Below are positions 51,641-61,269 of a stretch of DNA of 64,000 nucleotides, piece after piece (position 1 is the stretch's first letter; each line of letters begins with the position of its first letter). Both the position numbers and the translations under genes were made by a program. The notes below the pieces were generated by a model. That model ran no database searches, had not been told where the DNA came from, and was given only the letters and a program-made list of their open reading frames with translations. The stretch lies in NCBI GenBank assembly GCA_963921935.1, contig OY998178.1:200540862-200604861 (forward strand). Reading direction: 5' to 3'. The DNA is from Galeruca laticollis (lineage: Eukaryota; Arthropoda; Insecta; Coleoptera; Chrysomelidae).

Positions 51641-52240
51641 CTGTATTATTTTTAATTTTTTTCAAATTATTGTTAATTTGGGCTTCCTAGGTTAACATGA
51701 AGCTAGCAGCGCCATGTTTTTTTCTTTAATGGGTAAAGGTACAAAATTAACTTTTGTGGTACAAATTAGTACAAAATGAGTACTAAAAATCGTAATAGGT
51801 TTGACTTGATTCTGTCAGCTTCATAGAGGTTATAATTCATAAGCTCCTAATAAAACAATTTCCTAGACAACTGTAATTCTTCTATTTTTATTTATGCTCT
51901 CCTCTCTTCATTTTCAATATACATGTTAATAGCCCTAGTGCCAACTATTTATTCCTCATTCAAACCACCATATTTCAATCCTCATTTAATTCTAATGTAA
52001 AACGATAATCGCCTCATGGTCAATGGGAAAATGCATGGCATTGTCAGCGTATTAGAAAGAGGCAAGGAGAAATAGACAATCTGAAGTCTTAGCGTAGATT
52101 ATTACAGTTAAAATACAAATACTGGAGTATTATTCTTCTTTCGCATGTTATAATATCCTGTTAAAAAAAAGAAGTGATACACTGAATATACTTGTTTGTT
52201 TCTAACACATTGTCACTTATGGTCCATGTTAAAGTTTCGT

Positions 52241-52689
52241 GTGACCTAAAAACCTTCCTCCTACTCTATACTTCATAGAAATGATTTTAACAGTTCTAAA
52301 CTGGATTTTCACCCATTTGTTACAAACTAAATTAGAATTGTGTACAAGTTTTAGTGTTAATTTATGTACAGATTACAATTTTATTATAGACTCATGAGAT
52401 TATTTGAACTACATTTTTTTGTTCTTAATAATGATACAAAAAATAATCTAATTAAATATAATGATGCTTTGAAAACCTAACAACACAGGAATTTCATGAA
52501 TAGGTTCACCCAAATTTCTACATGGTTTTAAGAATAATTAAATATTTATTAATAACTGCATTTATAAATTTATCTTTATGCTTAGTCATAATATACAGCC
52601 TAGGGATGGTTTATTGAGTTGAGAACTTTTATTTTACTTAGATAAATTAAATTTGTCAGTACTTGCCAGCTTTTAAGATGTACATTGCA
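52241..52689. other. Unassigned Edc3 intron 2 sequence
   Basis: AT-rich, with no gene or repeat recognised. Confidence 0.5.
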
Positions 52690-53524
52690 TTTTGTAATAG
52701 GGACCGAGAAAGATGACACTTATGCCATCTGCCGTGAAAAAACACAAAGTGATGTAAACATTATTAGTTTTGTATAATCAGCGTTTTTAAATGTTCATTT
52801 TTTAAAACTGATATTAAATGTTTGTGATGTCTTCATCAAAAGTATCTTTCATTGCTGTTCAAATATGCCAGTTGAAATTTTATAGTTTCCCCGAAGTTCA
52901 TTGAACACTACGTGGATAACATTAAAATGTCAAAAATGGATAAATGCAGTAAAAACCCATATGTAAGTAAAATGTTCTAATTAAAAAAAATTATTAACTA
53001 TTATTTTGTGAATAATCAGTATGATACTACAATTGGCAGCTATTAGAAAAGTTCTAAATTTTTTTTACATGAATAAAAGATTATTAGCGAAAGAATGAAA
53101 TGTTGTTTTCTGTACAATTTCATTGATTATATAAAATAAAAAGCTTGTTATGTGTTTGCTGACTTTAATATTATATAATAAGTTTAAATAATTAAATACT
53201 ATTAAGAGAAAGAAAGTACACATTTGTACAAAACGAATCATTTCAAGTTTTTTAATTACATTTCAGAAAACATCGGAAGGCTTGGGAACCAAATAAAAAT
53301 ACTAGAATTTGCAGTGCTCATTTTGTCAATAATCAGATAATCCCCTACACCCATCTTACATACCAACAATTTTTCCTGGCAAAGAAAATAAAAAGATCTA
53401 TTAATTTTTTGCATTTTGTAAGTTGTTTATTACACTGTTTACATCACAATGTTGTTCTTATTTAACACCAGGGTGCTCTACTTTCGGCAGAAGTGCTGCC
53501 TCTATAGTTCGGTCTCGATCCCTA
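52690..53524 (+). mobile_element. THAP-domain DNA element with TAGGGA(C/T)CGAGA ends
   Basis: About 835 bp with short inverted ends TAGGGACCGAGA (52698) and TAGGGATCGAGA (inverse of 53513-53524), and a further inverted GTGATGTAAAC at 52752 and 53437-53447. A spliced THAP-like gene lies between. THAP zinc fingers are the DNA-binding domains of P-element transposases, so a P-type non-autonomous element is likely. No clear 8-bp duplication was seen. Confidence 0.55.
52827..53417 (+). pseudogene. THAP-domain gene remnant, two exons
   Basis: Exon 1 (52827-52962) reads MSSSKVSFIAVQIC and FYSFPEVH, and in another frame CQKWINAVKTH up to AT|GTAAGT. An intron of 304 bp ends TTTCAG, and exon 2 (from 53267) reads IKHRKAWEPNKNTRICSAHF then VNNQIIPYTHLTY. 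The split codon joins as ATA. WINAV...WEPxKxTRICSxHF is the core of the THAP zinc finger (C2CH), with its second Cys-X2-His pair intact. The first Cys pair is damaged (Phe for Cys), and exon 1 has a stop. Confidence 0.65.
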
Positions 53525-53588
53525 TGAATCAAGAGTAAGTTTAGAATAACTTCACATAAATTATAAACTAATAAAACTTAATATTAAC

Positions 53589-53784
53589 CTCTATGTCAAT
53601 TGGTTTAGATTTACTATGTACTCCAGTACTTCCTGAGCTTTTATTACTTGTATTATGCGTTTCTGATGTACTCTGAGTCCTTGTAACTCTTTTAGCAATA
53701 GGTTTTGCTATAGTAATGATACTGGGCTCCTCCAAATTGTCCTTTTGTTTGTCAATTAGTTTCAAATCTAGTATACAATCAGCT
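53589..53784 (-). CDS. Edc3: Edc3 coding exon 2: end of LSm and Ser/Thr-rich linker
   Basis: The acceptor TTTCAG|AGCTGAT completes the split Arg codon and continues ADCILDLKLID, the last LSm strand (compare ADIT-LKIL in animal Edc3). This is followed by a low-complexity Ser/Thr/Lys linker ending SKPIDIE. The length is one base plus 65 codons, so the exon ends in phase 0. The donor GAG|GTTAAT at 53588 is a weaker but valid GT site. Intron 1, just upstream, is only 394 bp, while the intron that follows is 30.4 kb. A THAP-type element ends 64 bp downstream of this exon. Confidence 0.85.
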
Positions 53785-54178
53785 CTGAAATTTAAAAAAA
53801 ACACAATAATTAAAATTAATCTTACATTTATAACTTTAGAAATAATTCCTACTTATCTGTCTGGAATACAAAGTTGAAAGGACATAATATATCAAGTGGA
53901 CAGAGAAACTACTCATAAAATGATTATTGTAATTATATTGATTTTAAACAATGAATATGATTCAATTTAGAAAAAAAAGTACTAAAAAACCAAACTGTAT
54001 AGAATAACGATTATTTCCTAAATATTTTGGTGATGTCTAATTGAGAAAACTGAAAGACCAAATATAAATATTGGTTGAAGAAACGTTCTGTATTCATAAG
54101 AATAGAATAATTTATTGGTATCAACAGTTAATAGACAAACTTCTTAAAAAATATATCACAGATGTTAGTTTTTTGTAC

Positions 54179-54333
54179 CTGATTTTTATTTCATTTTGGT
54201 CACAAGGAAATCCATTACAAAATACTTTAGTTAAAATTATTGCCGATGCACTTGCTGAAATAATCTCTCCTTGAAAAGTTCCTATATCGTCAGCACATTT
54301 AATTGAAACCAAATAGCCAACCCATTGTGCCAT
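54179..54333 (-). CDS. Edc3: Edc3 coding exon 1: LSm domain
   Basis: Encodes 51 codons plus two bases, starting MAQWVGYLVSIKC and ending CDQNEIKI. It includes the D-x-G-T-F-Q-G turn (DDIGTFQG) typical of the divergent N-terminal LSm domain of Edc3, which binds short Dcp2 helical motifs. I place the start at the ATG at 54333-54331 because the LSm domain of relatives begins within a few residues of Met. An in-frame upstream ATG at 54354 would add only seven residues. The donor is AG|GTACAA, with the intron beginning at 54178. The split codon joins exon 2 as AG+A (Arg). This minus-strand exon lies in otherwise AT-rich DNA with no overlapping TE. Confidence 0.88.
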
Positions 54334-54640
54334 TTTTTCACATGACTCCATCAATCATTGAATGAGGAAACTGAATTATATCTGATATTCTAATGTATCA
54401 TGAATTGACTGATTTAAACCATTTAAAAATGAATTATTGGAATATTTTTTTAGTAAAAACTGGTACTTTAAGTTGATTTACAACATTAACACCGGTTCTT
54501 CTTCTTGTTTTTATATGTGGATGACACTTCTTTTGTATCTGTCATCCGCCAATGAAATCTCCAGCATATCACTAAACAAAAAACTCGCCATAGAACAATA
54601 AGTACGCGCATTCTGACAGCCTGTCAAAAATAGGGCCACT
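54334..54640 (-). promoter_or_regulatory. Edc3: Edc3 5' UTR / promoter region (tentative)
   Basis: No coding signal upstream of the LSm exon. On the minus strand, ATATAAAAAC at about 54513-54522 (TATA-like) and ATTGGCGG at about 54548-54555 (inverted CCAAT) lie 180-220 bp upstream of the start codon. These are weak, common motifs. No transcription start can be fixed from sequence alone. Confidence 0.25.
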
Positions 54641-55340
54641 ATAGGGCTTTTCGGAAACGGTAATCTTAGATCAGATAGATCACTTATCAGCTGATTGTGG
54701 ATTCTAACCCAGAACGAGATTTTTATCAGAGTTTCCGAACGACGCGTTCTGGTTTGTGTGGAAATGTAAAATTTAATACTTAACAAAAACTTTTTATTTT
54801 TATTACTTTAGTTTCGTGGGTTGATTTTTCATGTACTTCTCTCCATACTCATCTTGTAAAGCTTTAATTTGTTTTCACTCATCGTTGACACTAAATTTTA
54901 ATACCAACAAGCTATTTTTTATATCGAAAAGCCAAAAATTATAAATACCGCAAGTCTGAGCAATTTGTTAACTACGTGGTTTAAAACACTTAATAACTTT
55001 TTATTTAAAGAAAACAAAAAGAAAATGTTAATATCAATAAGCTATTTTTTATATTGAAAAGTCAAAAAGTACAAAAACCGCAAGCCTCAGCAGCCTGCTC
55101 ACTACTAGGCTTAAATAATTAATAACATTTTAGCTTGAAGAAAACAAAAACAAACGAAACAATCCGTCAGCTGATCGCATTTACCCACCGAGGTACTAGG
55201 GTAGAAAGGATCCCAACATATGATTATGATCCGCTCAGCTCGTTCAGTTTCCGAACGTGAGTGAACGTGATCCGGATTACTTTCCGAACGTTCAGATCAT
55301 GAACGGGTTAACCCGATCATAGTTTCCGAAAAGCGCTTAT
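54640..55340. repeat. MITE-like segment with GCTTTTCGGAAAC inverted ends
   Basis: GGGCTTTTCGGAAAC at 54646-54660 is matched by GTTTCCGAAAAGCGC at 55320-55334. The right part holds several smaller palindromic pieces (GTTTCCGAACG, AACGTTCAGATCATGAACGGG). No ORF. Duplication unclear. Confidence 0.45.
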
Positions 55341-55347
55341 GTATAAG

Positions 55348-55815
55348 GTGCGCTCTTTTTAACTGAGATCTCAGTTAATCTCATCTCACATCAGTAATGT
55401 GAGCGCTCTTTTTGTTTTACTCACTTTATGTGAGCTGAGATTTTTCCTCCCCCTTCACCGATGCTGAATGTGTTGTAAGGGGGTATCAGTTGGAATTGAG
55501 TCGGAAATAAAGTGGAGGGGATGAAGAAATATTTGATTTGCTTGGTTTATATGTAATTTTAACCAAGGTTATCTAAGGTTTTAACCATTGACATATAAAT
55601 AATAAACACACATAATCTATTTTTCTTTTGTTACAAATTATGGATACATTAATTAACATTATTAGATGCTGATACGAATCTGTCGTATAGTTTAAATCTA
55701 TCGACAGATCGCGCGCTTCAATTGAGATGTTCTTTTTGGTGCTTACTCACATCACTTTATCTCAGATCACCTTAACTGAAGTGATCTGAGATCTCAGTCA
55801 AAAAGAACGCACCAA
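55348..55815. mobile_element. MITE with ~30-bp inverted ends
   Basis: GGTGCGCTCTTTTTAACTGA, then GATCTCAG, at the left. The inverse of the right end reads GGTGCGTTCTTTTTGACTGA, then GATCTCAG, so 26 of the first 28 bases agree. The terminal regions contain repeated TGAGATCTCAGT and TCACATCA motifs. 468 bp, non-coding, about 1 kb upstream of the Edc3 start. Confidence 0.7.
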
Positions 55816-56350
55816 TTGTTGCAAGCAAGCTGTTGCCCAATATTTTTCATTTACGTATTTGTTATATTGTGCTAGTATAATTGTTTAAATGTTTAAATTT
55901 AAAGACAATGGGAGTGTTTGGCGCATGCTAGCTCTGAGAAACGAACTGTGCAGTTGTCGGCCAGAGCATGTTTGATAACTTTGTGTTGAAATCAGTTTTA
56001 AGCAAATCGTCACCAAAAGTATCTTTCACTTAATTATTTAATGTGTTATTCATAATTGATGATTTTTTAATATGAATGCTGTACAAACAAACAAGTTGGG
56101 TTAGGTTTCCCGGTTAAAGCCAACTTACTGCCCTAGAGAAAAATAGCTATTTAGCAGTTGACAGCGCTTAGCGATCAACATTCCGCCTACAAGCGCTTTT
56201 TTCTGCCAAACACACGGAATGAATTGTTTTGCAAAAAATTGTAATTTTAATAGCAGCAAAATAATATTGTGTAGGATTAGAGAAATATTAAGAGCTCGAT
56301 TTTGGTATGTACAATGGATCTTACCAATAATTATAGAAACATATTTCGAG

Positions 56351-56351
<1 letters not shown>
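55816..56351. other. Unassigned upstream sequence
   Basis: No supported gene. At 56000-56020, CACCAAAAGTATCTTTCA resembles the start of the THAP remnant (52840) and may be a second trace of that family. Confidence 0.4.

Positions 56352-56431
<80 letters not shown>
56352..56431. repeat. (AT)n microsatellite, ~80 bp
   Basis: Pure alternating AT, with no interruption visible. Confidence 0.95.
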
Positions 56432-56432
<1 letters not shown>

Positions 56433-57239
56433 TCTTTCTATTATATGAAAAAATAGAATCAACTTTTGTAAAGAATATACACTTAAAATTATTGACTTTT
56501 ACCCTGACGTCTAATACGGTCGAATTTATCTGAGGTGCTGGTTCGCAACCGAAAGTGAAGATGGCACCAGCTGACTACTTCTCGCTTGTGTGTAACTACA
56601 CGAGCCAAGTAGAAGTTGTCGGATTAGAGACTCTGAACTGGAAGGCATTACGGCACTCTTAAAGAGACCCAAGAAGGTCGAAACGCGTCAGTGTACTATG
56701 CCATTCCTCTATCAATTGCGAATCACCACAGATGTCCGTATCGGCAAAATGGTCGATCGACGTCGTTTTCGAAGGGGATGTAATTCAATATTCTGCGTGG
56801 TATTAGTCAGGAATGTAGTTGTTTTTCCCTTCGAAGAACGGTCAGGCCAATACGTCGAAATTATTGAAATTTCGACTAAAAGCAGGTGTAGTAGAAAATC
56901 GAAATTTATGTTTCATATAGACACCTCGTATTTTATGAAATTATATTGATTATATATACTAGGTTCACGGGTTGAACCGCGTTGGAAATTTGTAATTTCT
57001 CGACGTTTCGGCTTCCACGTTGAAGCCATTGTCAACAAGGAGGTACTTTATTCGTTCATTAATCTAGGAAGTGATCCAATTCCGTATTAGTCTCAATCTG
57101 CCTACTCTACGCAACGAATCACCCCCTTCGTTTAATTCCAAGGCCTAAATCTGCCTACTCCTTGGAATTTCACCGAAAAAGGTCATAACAATAAAAATAA
57201 AGTAAATAAAATGAAATAAAGTGTCCTCCAGAGGAACCA
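56432..57239. other. Unassigned, GC-richer repeat-like sequence
   Basis: Pieces such as GGTCGAAACGCGTCAGTG and CGACGTTTCGGCTTCCACGT look like dispersed repeat DNA, but I cannot name the family. Two TCTGCCTACTC(T/C) strings recur at 57103 and 57154. No gene. Confidence 0.4.
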
Positions 57240-59210
57240 AAGTCATATAGACCTATAAGCCTTACCTCCTTCTTACTCAAAAGTATGGAAAAAATACTCG
57301 ACACATACATGACAAGTGAATATATATCAAATGCACCGCTTCACGAGAAACAATTCGTAAGAGACCTAGAAAAGGCAATAGCTGCAAAAGAAGTATCGCT
57401 ATGTGTCTTCGTATATATAGAGGGAGCTTTTGATAACACCTCATATGAATCAATTAGCGCTGCTGCAACTGCAAAGAGTATTCCACCTTCCATAATCAAA
57501 TAGATTCAGTCCATGCTAAATACTAGGAAAATAATCACCTACCTTGGAGACCAGTCGACTACTATAAAAGCGGTGAAAGGTTGTCCTCAAGGAGGAGTGC
57601 TATCACCTCTACTGTGGTAGTGGTTGACGACCTCCTAACAAAGCTAAAAAGAGAAGGATTTCGTGCTCTTGGGTATGCCGACGATTTAGTTATAGTGGTC
57701 AGAGGTAAGCACGACGGCATAATTGCCGATCGCATGCAATGTGCCTTGAACACCATAACTACCTGGTGTTCGAAGGAAGGACTTTCAGTCAATCCTAATA
57801 AAACGACACTTGTCCCAATCACTAACAGGAGGAAGTTAAGTATACAGACTCCAAGCTTGAATGGTACAACCCTGTTTTCTTCGGAAGAGGTTAAGTACCT
57901 TGGAGTCATCCTTGATAGGAAACTTACGTGGAACTCACACCTCGCACACATCACCTCAAAAGCAACAAGGGCTCTTTGGACGTGTCGTAGGCTCTTTGGG
58001 AAAACTTGGGGTCTAAAACCAAAAATGATCTACTGGTCATATAAACGGTTGTCAGACCTATCATCACCTATGCTGCGCTTGTATGGTGGAAGAAAACAAC
58101 GCAACAAAGGGCTACAATTGAGTTGCAAAAATTGGAAAGACTCGCATGTTTAGCAATAACGGGTGTAATGAGATGATGCCCTGGCGCGGCCTTGGAGGTA
58201 ATGCTAGATCTCCCTCCATTACATTTACATGTAAGGAGGATTGCTCTGCAAAATGCCTATAGGTTCCCACAGGCTAAATGTCTAAAACCCGGTGATTTGA
58301 CAGGACATCTCGAGATACTAAGGGTTGGATCAACCCAATCTATGAAGATGACTAGGGACATAATGCCTGCTAAACAAGATTTCGAAGTTATTCTAGATGT
58401 TATTGTTAACGATCGTGAGTTAACACAAAACGAAATCTCAGAAATAACAAGGGGTGTCCTGACAATTTATACTGATGGGTCAAGGAGTAGGAATAGGGGC
58501 TACAGGGCCTAATCTTAGGTTATCAGTAGCCCTTAGTAACACTCCCACAACCTTCCAAGCGGAAATACTAGCGATAGATTTCTGTGCTCAAGAGTGCCTC
58601 AACGCAGCCAGAATAGTTATTGCCTCCGACAACCAGGCTGCTTTGAAAGCTCTAAAGTCTATAACTTATGAGTCCAAAACAGTCTGGAGCTGCAAACAAT
58701 CTCTTAGGCTACTGGCTAGACATAACAAACTATCTCTGTTATGGGTGCACAGGCACAAGGGCATTGCTGGAAATGAGACTGCCGATGGTCTTGCAAAGGA
58801 TGGAGCTAGCACTCCTTTCATCCGACCCGAACCGTTTTGTGGCATTACTAAAAGCCACATTGTGGAAGAAGTCCGGAAATGGGAAAAGGAACTTAGTGCA
58901 GTCTACTGGAAAATGTTCCAGGCCAAAGACAAGCAAAAAGGTTGCTACAACCTTCTGCTCGCTATGCTAAATCGCTCTTAGAGCTTCAGAAGTCTGATCT
59001 CAGAGAAATCACAGGACTCCTTACGGGACACTGCCCACTCAGATATCACCTCTGCAAAATGGGAAAAGTGGACAGAGGAACATGTACATTCTGAGATAGT
59101 GCAGATGAAACGGCTGAACATATATTATGCCATTGCGGAGTACTTGTTCGCCGACGCCATAGGTATCTGGAACGGTTGTTCTTGAGACCTAACCAGGTAA
59201 CAACAATCGG
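57240..59210 (+). pseudogene. LINE RT / RNase H polyprotein remnant
   Basis: RT: SYRPISLTSF, KEVSLCVFVYIEGAFDNTSY (motif A with Asp replaced in FVYIEGAFDN), KGCPQGGVLSPLLW, and after a frameshift GYADDLVIVVRGKHDGIIAD (YADD) and VKYLGVILDRKLTWNSHLAH. RNase H: LTIYTDGSRS, FQAEILAIDFCAQECLNAA, IASDNQAALKALKSITYES and LLWVHRHKGIAGNETADGLA. Tail: GLLTGHCPLRYHLCKMGKV-like text with Cys/His (CTFXDSADETAEHILCHC). Breaks at 57503, about 57603, about 58153, 58512 and 58981. Confidence 0.75.
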
Positions 59211-59420
59211 GTAATATAGGCTTCCTTAGAACCCTTGATCTCTGGGACAAAAAATTAGATGGAGGGTATACACAAAACATCTTTTCAGGTCGCAGTGTGG
59301 AAAGGCCAGCTATAAGCCAATCGATCCCTTTGTAATCTACAATCTATCTCTCCTTGGATGAGAGAGCAAAAATCAAAGCGCCTATCATAATCCCTTTCTT
59401 TTAATGTATCTACGATTTTT
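57240..59420 (+). mobile_element. 5'-truncated RNase H-bearing LINE
   Basis: Begins inside the RT (SYRPISLTSFLLKSMEKIL) and runs through RT, RNase H and a Cys-rich tail to an AT-rich 3' end. Many stops and frameshifts. It differs in motif B (CPQGGVLSPLLW) from the I-type LINE at 29124-34248, so it is another family. Confidence 0.75.
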
Positions 59421-59614
59421 GGTTTGTATATATTGAGTTTTACAATTTTTGCCACTGTATATTACTTACATTTTGTTGTAACAATTACTTTCTTTTGTGC
59501 AATGACAATTTTGGATTTGCTACAACAGACAGCATTACATCAAACTGCGTATTCTCATCAGCAACCAGTTTTCGATGTTTTCCATTAAAATTATTTTTAA
59601 TACTTCCAGATCTT

Positions 59615-59812
59615 CTATTTATTTACTATTTTCGTTACAGTTGATTGGGTTATATTTTTATTGAGATGTCTATTATTGAAAATATTTGCTGCTTCTCTAT
59701 GCGTTTTATAATAATCTCCCACAATCAAAACAATTTCTATTTTCTCTTCATCAGTTAATAACGGTACCATTTTTATGTGTCTTATAAATTCTAACGCGGT
59801 TTGTGTCAACAT
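59615..59812 (-). pseudogene. Mariner-type transposase helix-turn-helix fragment
   Basis: Minus-strand LLTDEEKIEIVLIVGDYYKT, HREAANIFNNRHLNKNITQS, TVTKIV. It matches the start of the ORF at 3500-3868 in sense and spacing. Only the N-terminal ~60 residues remain. GAGGTTTGTCAAAAAATATG at 60029-60048 (minus strand) may be an end of the element. Confidence 0.5.
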
Positions 59813-60180
59813 TTCCTACTATCAACAAATTATTTGTTTGTCAGTGCATCATAGATTACATGTAACTACAGTTAAATTTGCATTATTGTAGACATTCGTT
59901 TTAAAAATATTTTTATTAATGTGAATGAATGTAATTACATATTTAAACGTAATTTTTAATTCTGATCAACTTTTTTTTTCGAGATTGTCAAATTTAAAGG
60001 TACTTTACTCTTGAGTAAATCTCATATTTTTTGACAAACCTCGTATACGATTAAAAAATTTGATATTTGATGACTGTATTTTAGGTTTTAGATAATGCAG
60101 AACTTATTATGAATTATATTTTTTTTTCCTAAAATTAATAATAAAAAAGTTTTCCATATGATTCCAACTTAGGGGGACAT

Positions 60181-60184
<4 letters not shown>
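59813..60184. other. Flank of the mariner fragment
   Basis: AT-rich, no ORF. Possible terminal repeat near 60050 (ACCTCGTATACGA). Confidence 0.35.

Positions 60185-60248
<64 letters not shown>
60185..60248. repeat. (TA)n microsatellite
   Basis: About 64 bp of alternating TA. Confidence 0.95.
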
Positions 60249-61199
60249 GTTACGCGCTTTATTTATTATTGTCTACTCGCTAGCTCCAGAAGCGCAACCT
60301 CATGCCCAAGCTGAGTTCGGTCGGGGGTGGGTATGCGAAAATTCCTATTTTATTTAGTTGTTGAAAATGGGCGCCACCAGTTAAATTTTAATGAGCCAGC
60401 CCTAACTAGTAGACCGCCACGATGGAGCAGACAATATATAAGATGTTAGGTGTACAATGAAAATTCTATATTACTATTTACACCAAAAAAAGGGACTATA
60501 TAGAAACAACTTCTTCGCCAAAAAAGAAGGAAATATACATAATTTTTTCGAACATATAGTTCCACAATAATGCAACTAATATAGGCGGAGAAGCTATACT
60601 TATTCTCTTGGTGTCCCCTGACTGAGACCCTACAATGTTGAAAATAATTAAAATGACTTACCAATCACATCCATCACGTTTACATTACCTCTGTTAGAGG
60701 GTTCTTATCCTATTCTCTCTAAACTCCTTTTTTTCCACTCTAAGAATCCTCATGCGTTTTTACTCTTTCCACAATTTTCCTTCGACACCTAATAGAGAAC
60801 ATCACATTTGAGATAACAAAAACCCGCTCGAGGCATAGCTTTGAATAATTTATTTCAACTTACCTGATTCCCCAACAAAATTAGCCAAAACTCCTTCGTA
60901 TTCAACTCAAATTTTATTTTTGACAAATCCTACGTACGATCTCCCTGACAGCAAGCAGACTCCTTGATAATATATTAAAACGTCAAACTGATGTTTATCA
61001 AATACAATTCGATTGAGACTACATTGATCTATCAATGAACTCTCAAAATATATGTATATATATATACAATTAAAATTATTGACCTTTACCCTGACGTCAT
61101 TAATATCTGATAACATAACCGACAAATGTCAAATTATTTTGTTCTGTTCTTCACTATTAATAGAAAGATATGCCACTTAATAGTTATGTCGGCTATGTT

Positions 61200-61202
<3 letters not shown>
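60249..61202. other. Unassigned region between two (TA)n tracts
   Basis: No supported gene. TGTTACGCGC at 60248 starts a GC-richer stretch, and GGTGGCGCCCATTTTC on the minus strand (60369-60384) resembles a tRNA primer-binding site, but no LTR pair or internal gene is visible. Confidence 0.35.

Positions 61203-61266
<64 letters not shown>
61203..61266. repeat. (AT)n microsatellite at a LINE 5' end
   Basis: About 64 bp of AT directly abutting the truncated LINE that starts at 61267. It encodes Ile-Tyr repeats in frame with the LINE only by chance. Confidence 0.95.

Positions 61267-61269
<3 letters not shown>

Larger units (their letters stand above)
44831..52240. mobile_element. Foldback-like structure: long inverted, internally repetitive arms around a LINE
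   Basis: The outer ~100 bp (44831-44935 and 52139-52240) are inverted copies, with TAAGTGACAAT...TTCAGTGTATCAC...AACAGGATAT...ACATGCGAAAG in both. Inside them lie arrays in opposite orientation built on the theme ACTAATTTGTACCAC / GTGGTACAAATTAGT (45040-45560 and 50700-51640). Long inverted ends made of short tandem units are the hallmark of foldback elements. The 4-kb centre is a minus-strand LINE. Target duplications were not found, so the borders are approximate. Confidence 0.55.
1..54333 (-). other. Edc3: Edc3 gene span (partial; four coding exons plus introns)
   Basis: This is the extent of the one host gene in the window. The coding exons are 54333-54179, 53784-53589, 23152-22890 and 3090-2791. 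The introns are 394 bp, 30,436 bp, 19,799 bp and more than 2,790 bp. All visible introns are GT...AG. Exon phases match at each junction: codon split 2+1, then phase 0, then 2+1. The domain order LSm, FDF, YjeF_N is that of Edc3, the cytoplasmic P-body scaffold that activates the Dcp2 decapping enzyme. Only about 914 coding nucleotides lie in more than 54 kb, so the gene is almost all intron, and every intronic TE listed here sits inside its transcription unit. The last part of the YjeF_N domain, roughly 190-200 residues in family members, is off the left edge. No poly(A) site is visible. Confidence 0.9.

Noticed and set aside
54511..54786. 91-residue minus-strand ORF upstream of Edc3
   Set aside because: It crosses the end of a MITE-like inverted repeat, has no recognisable domain and lies in the likely promoter.
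56219..56533. 104-residue ORF through the (AT)n tract
   Set aside because: It is open only because the AT repeat has no stops. It has no family likeness.
60369..60384. LTR retrotransposon suggested by GGTGGCGCCC primer-binding-like site
   Set aside because: No LTR pair, gag or pol sequence nearby. The motif alone is too short.
61126..61266. Start of the 708-residue ORF as the native LINE protein start
   Set aside because: The first ~47 residues are ordinary flank plus Ile-Tyr repeats from the (AT)n tract. LINE similarity starts only after it.
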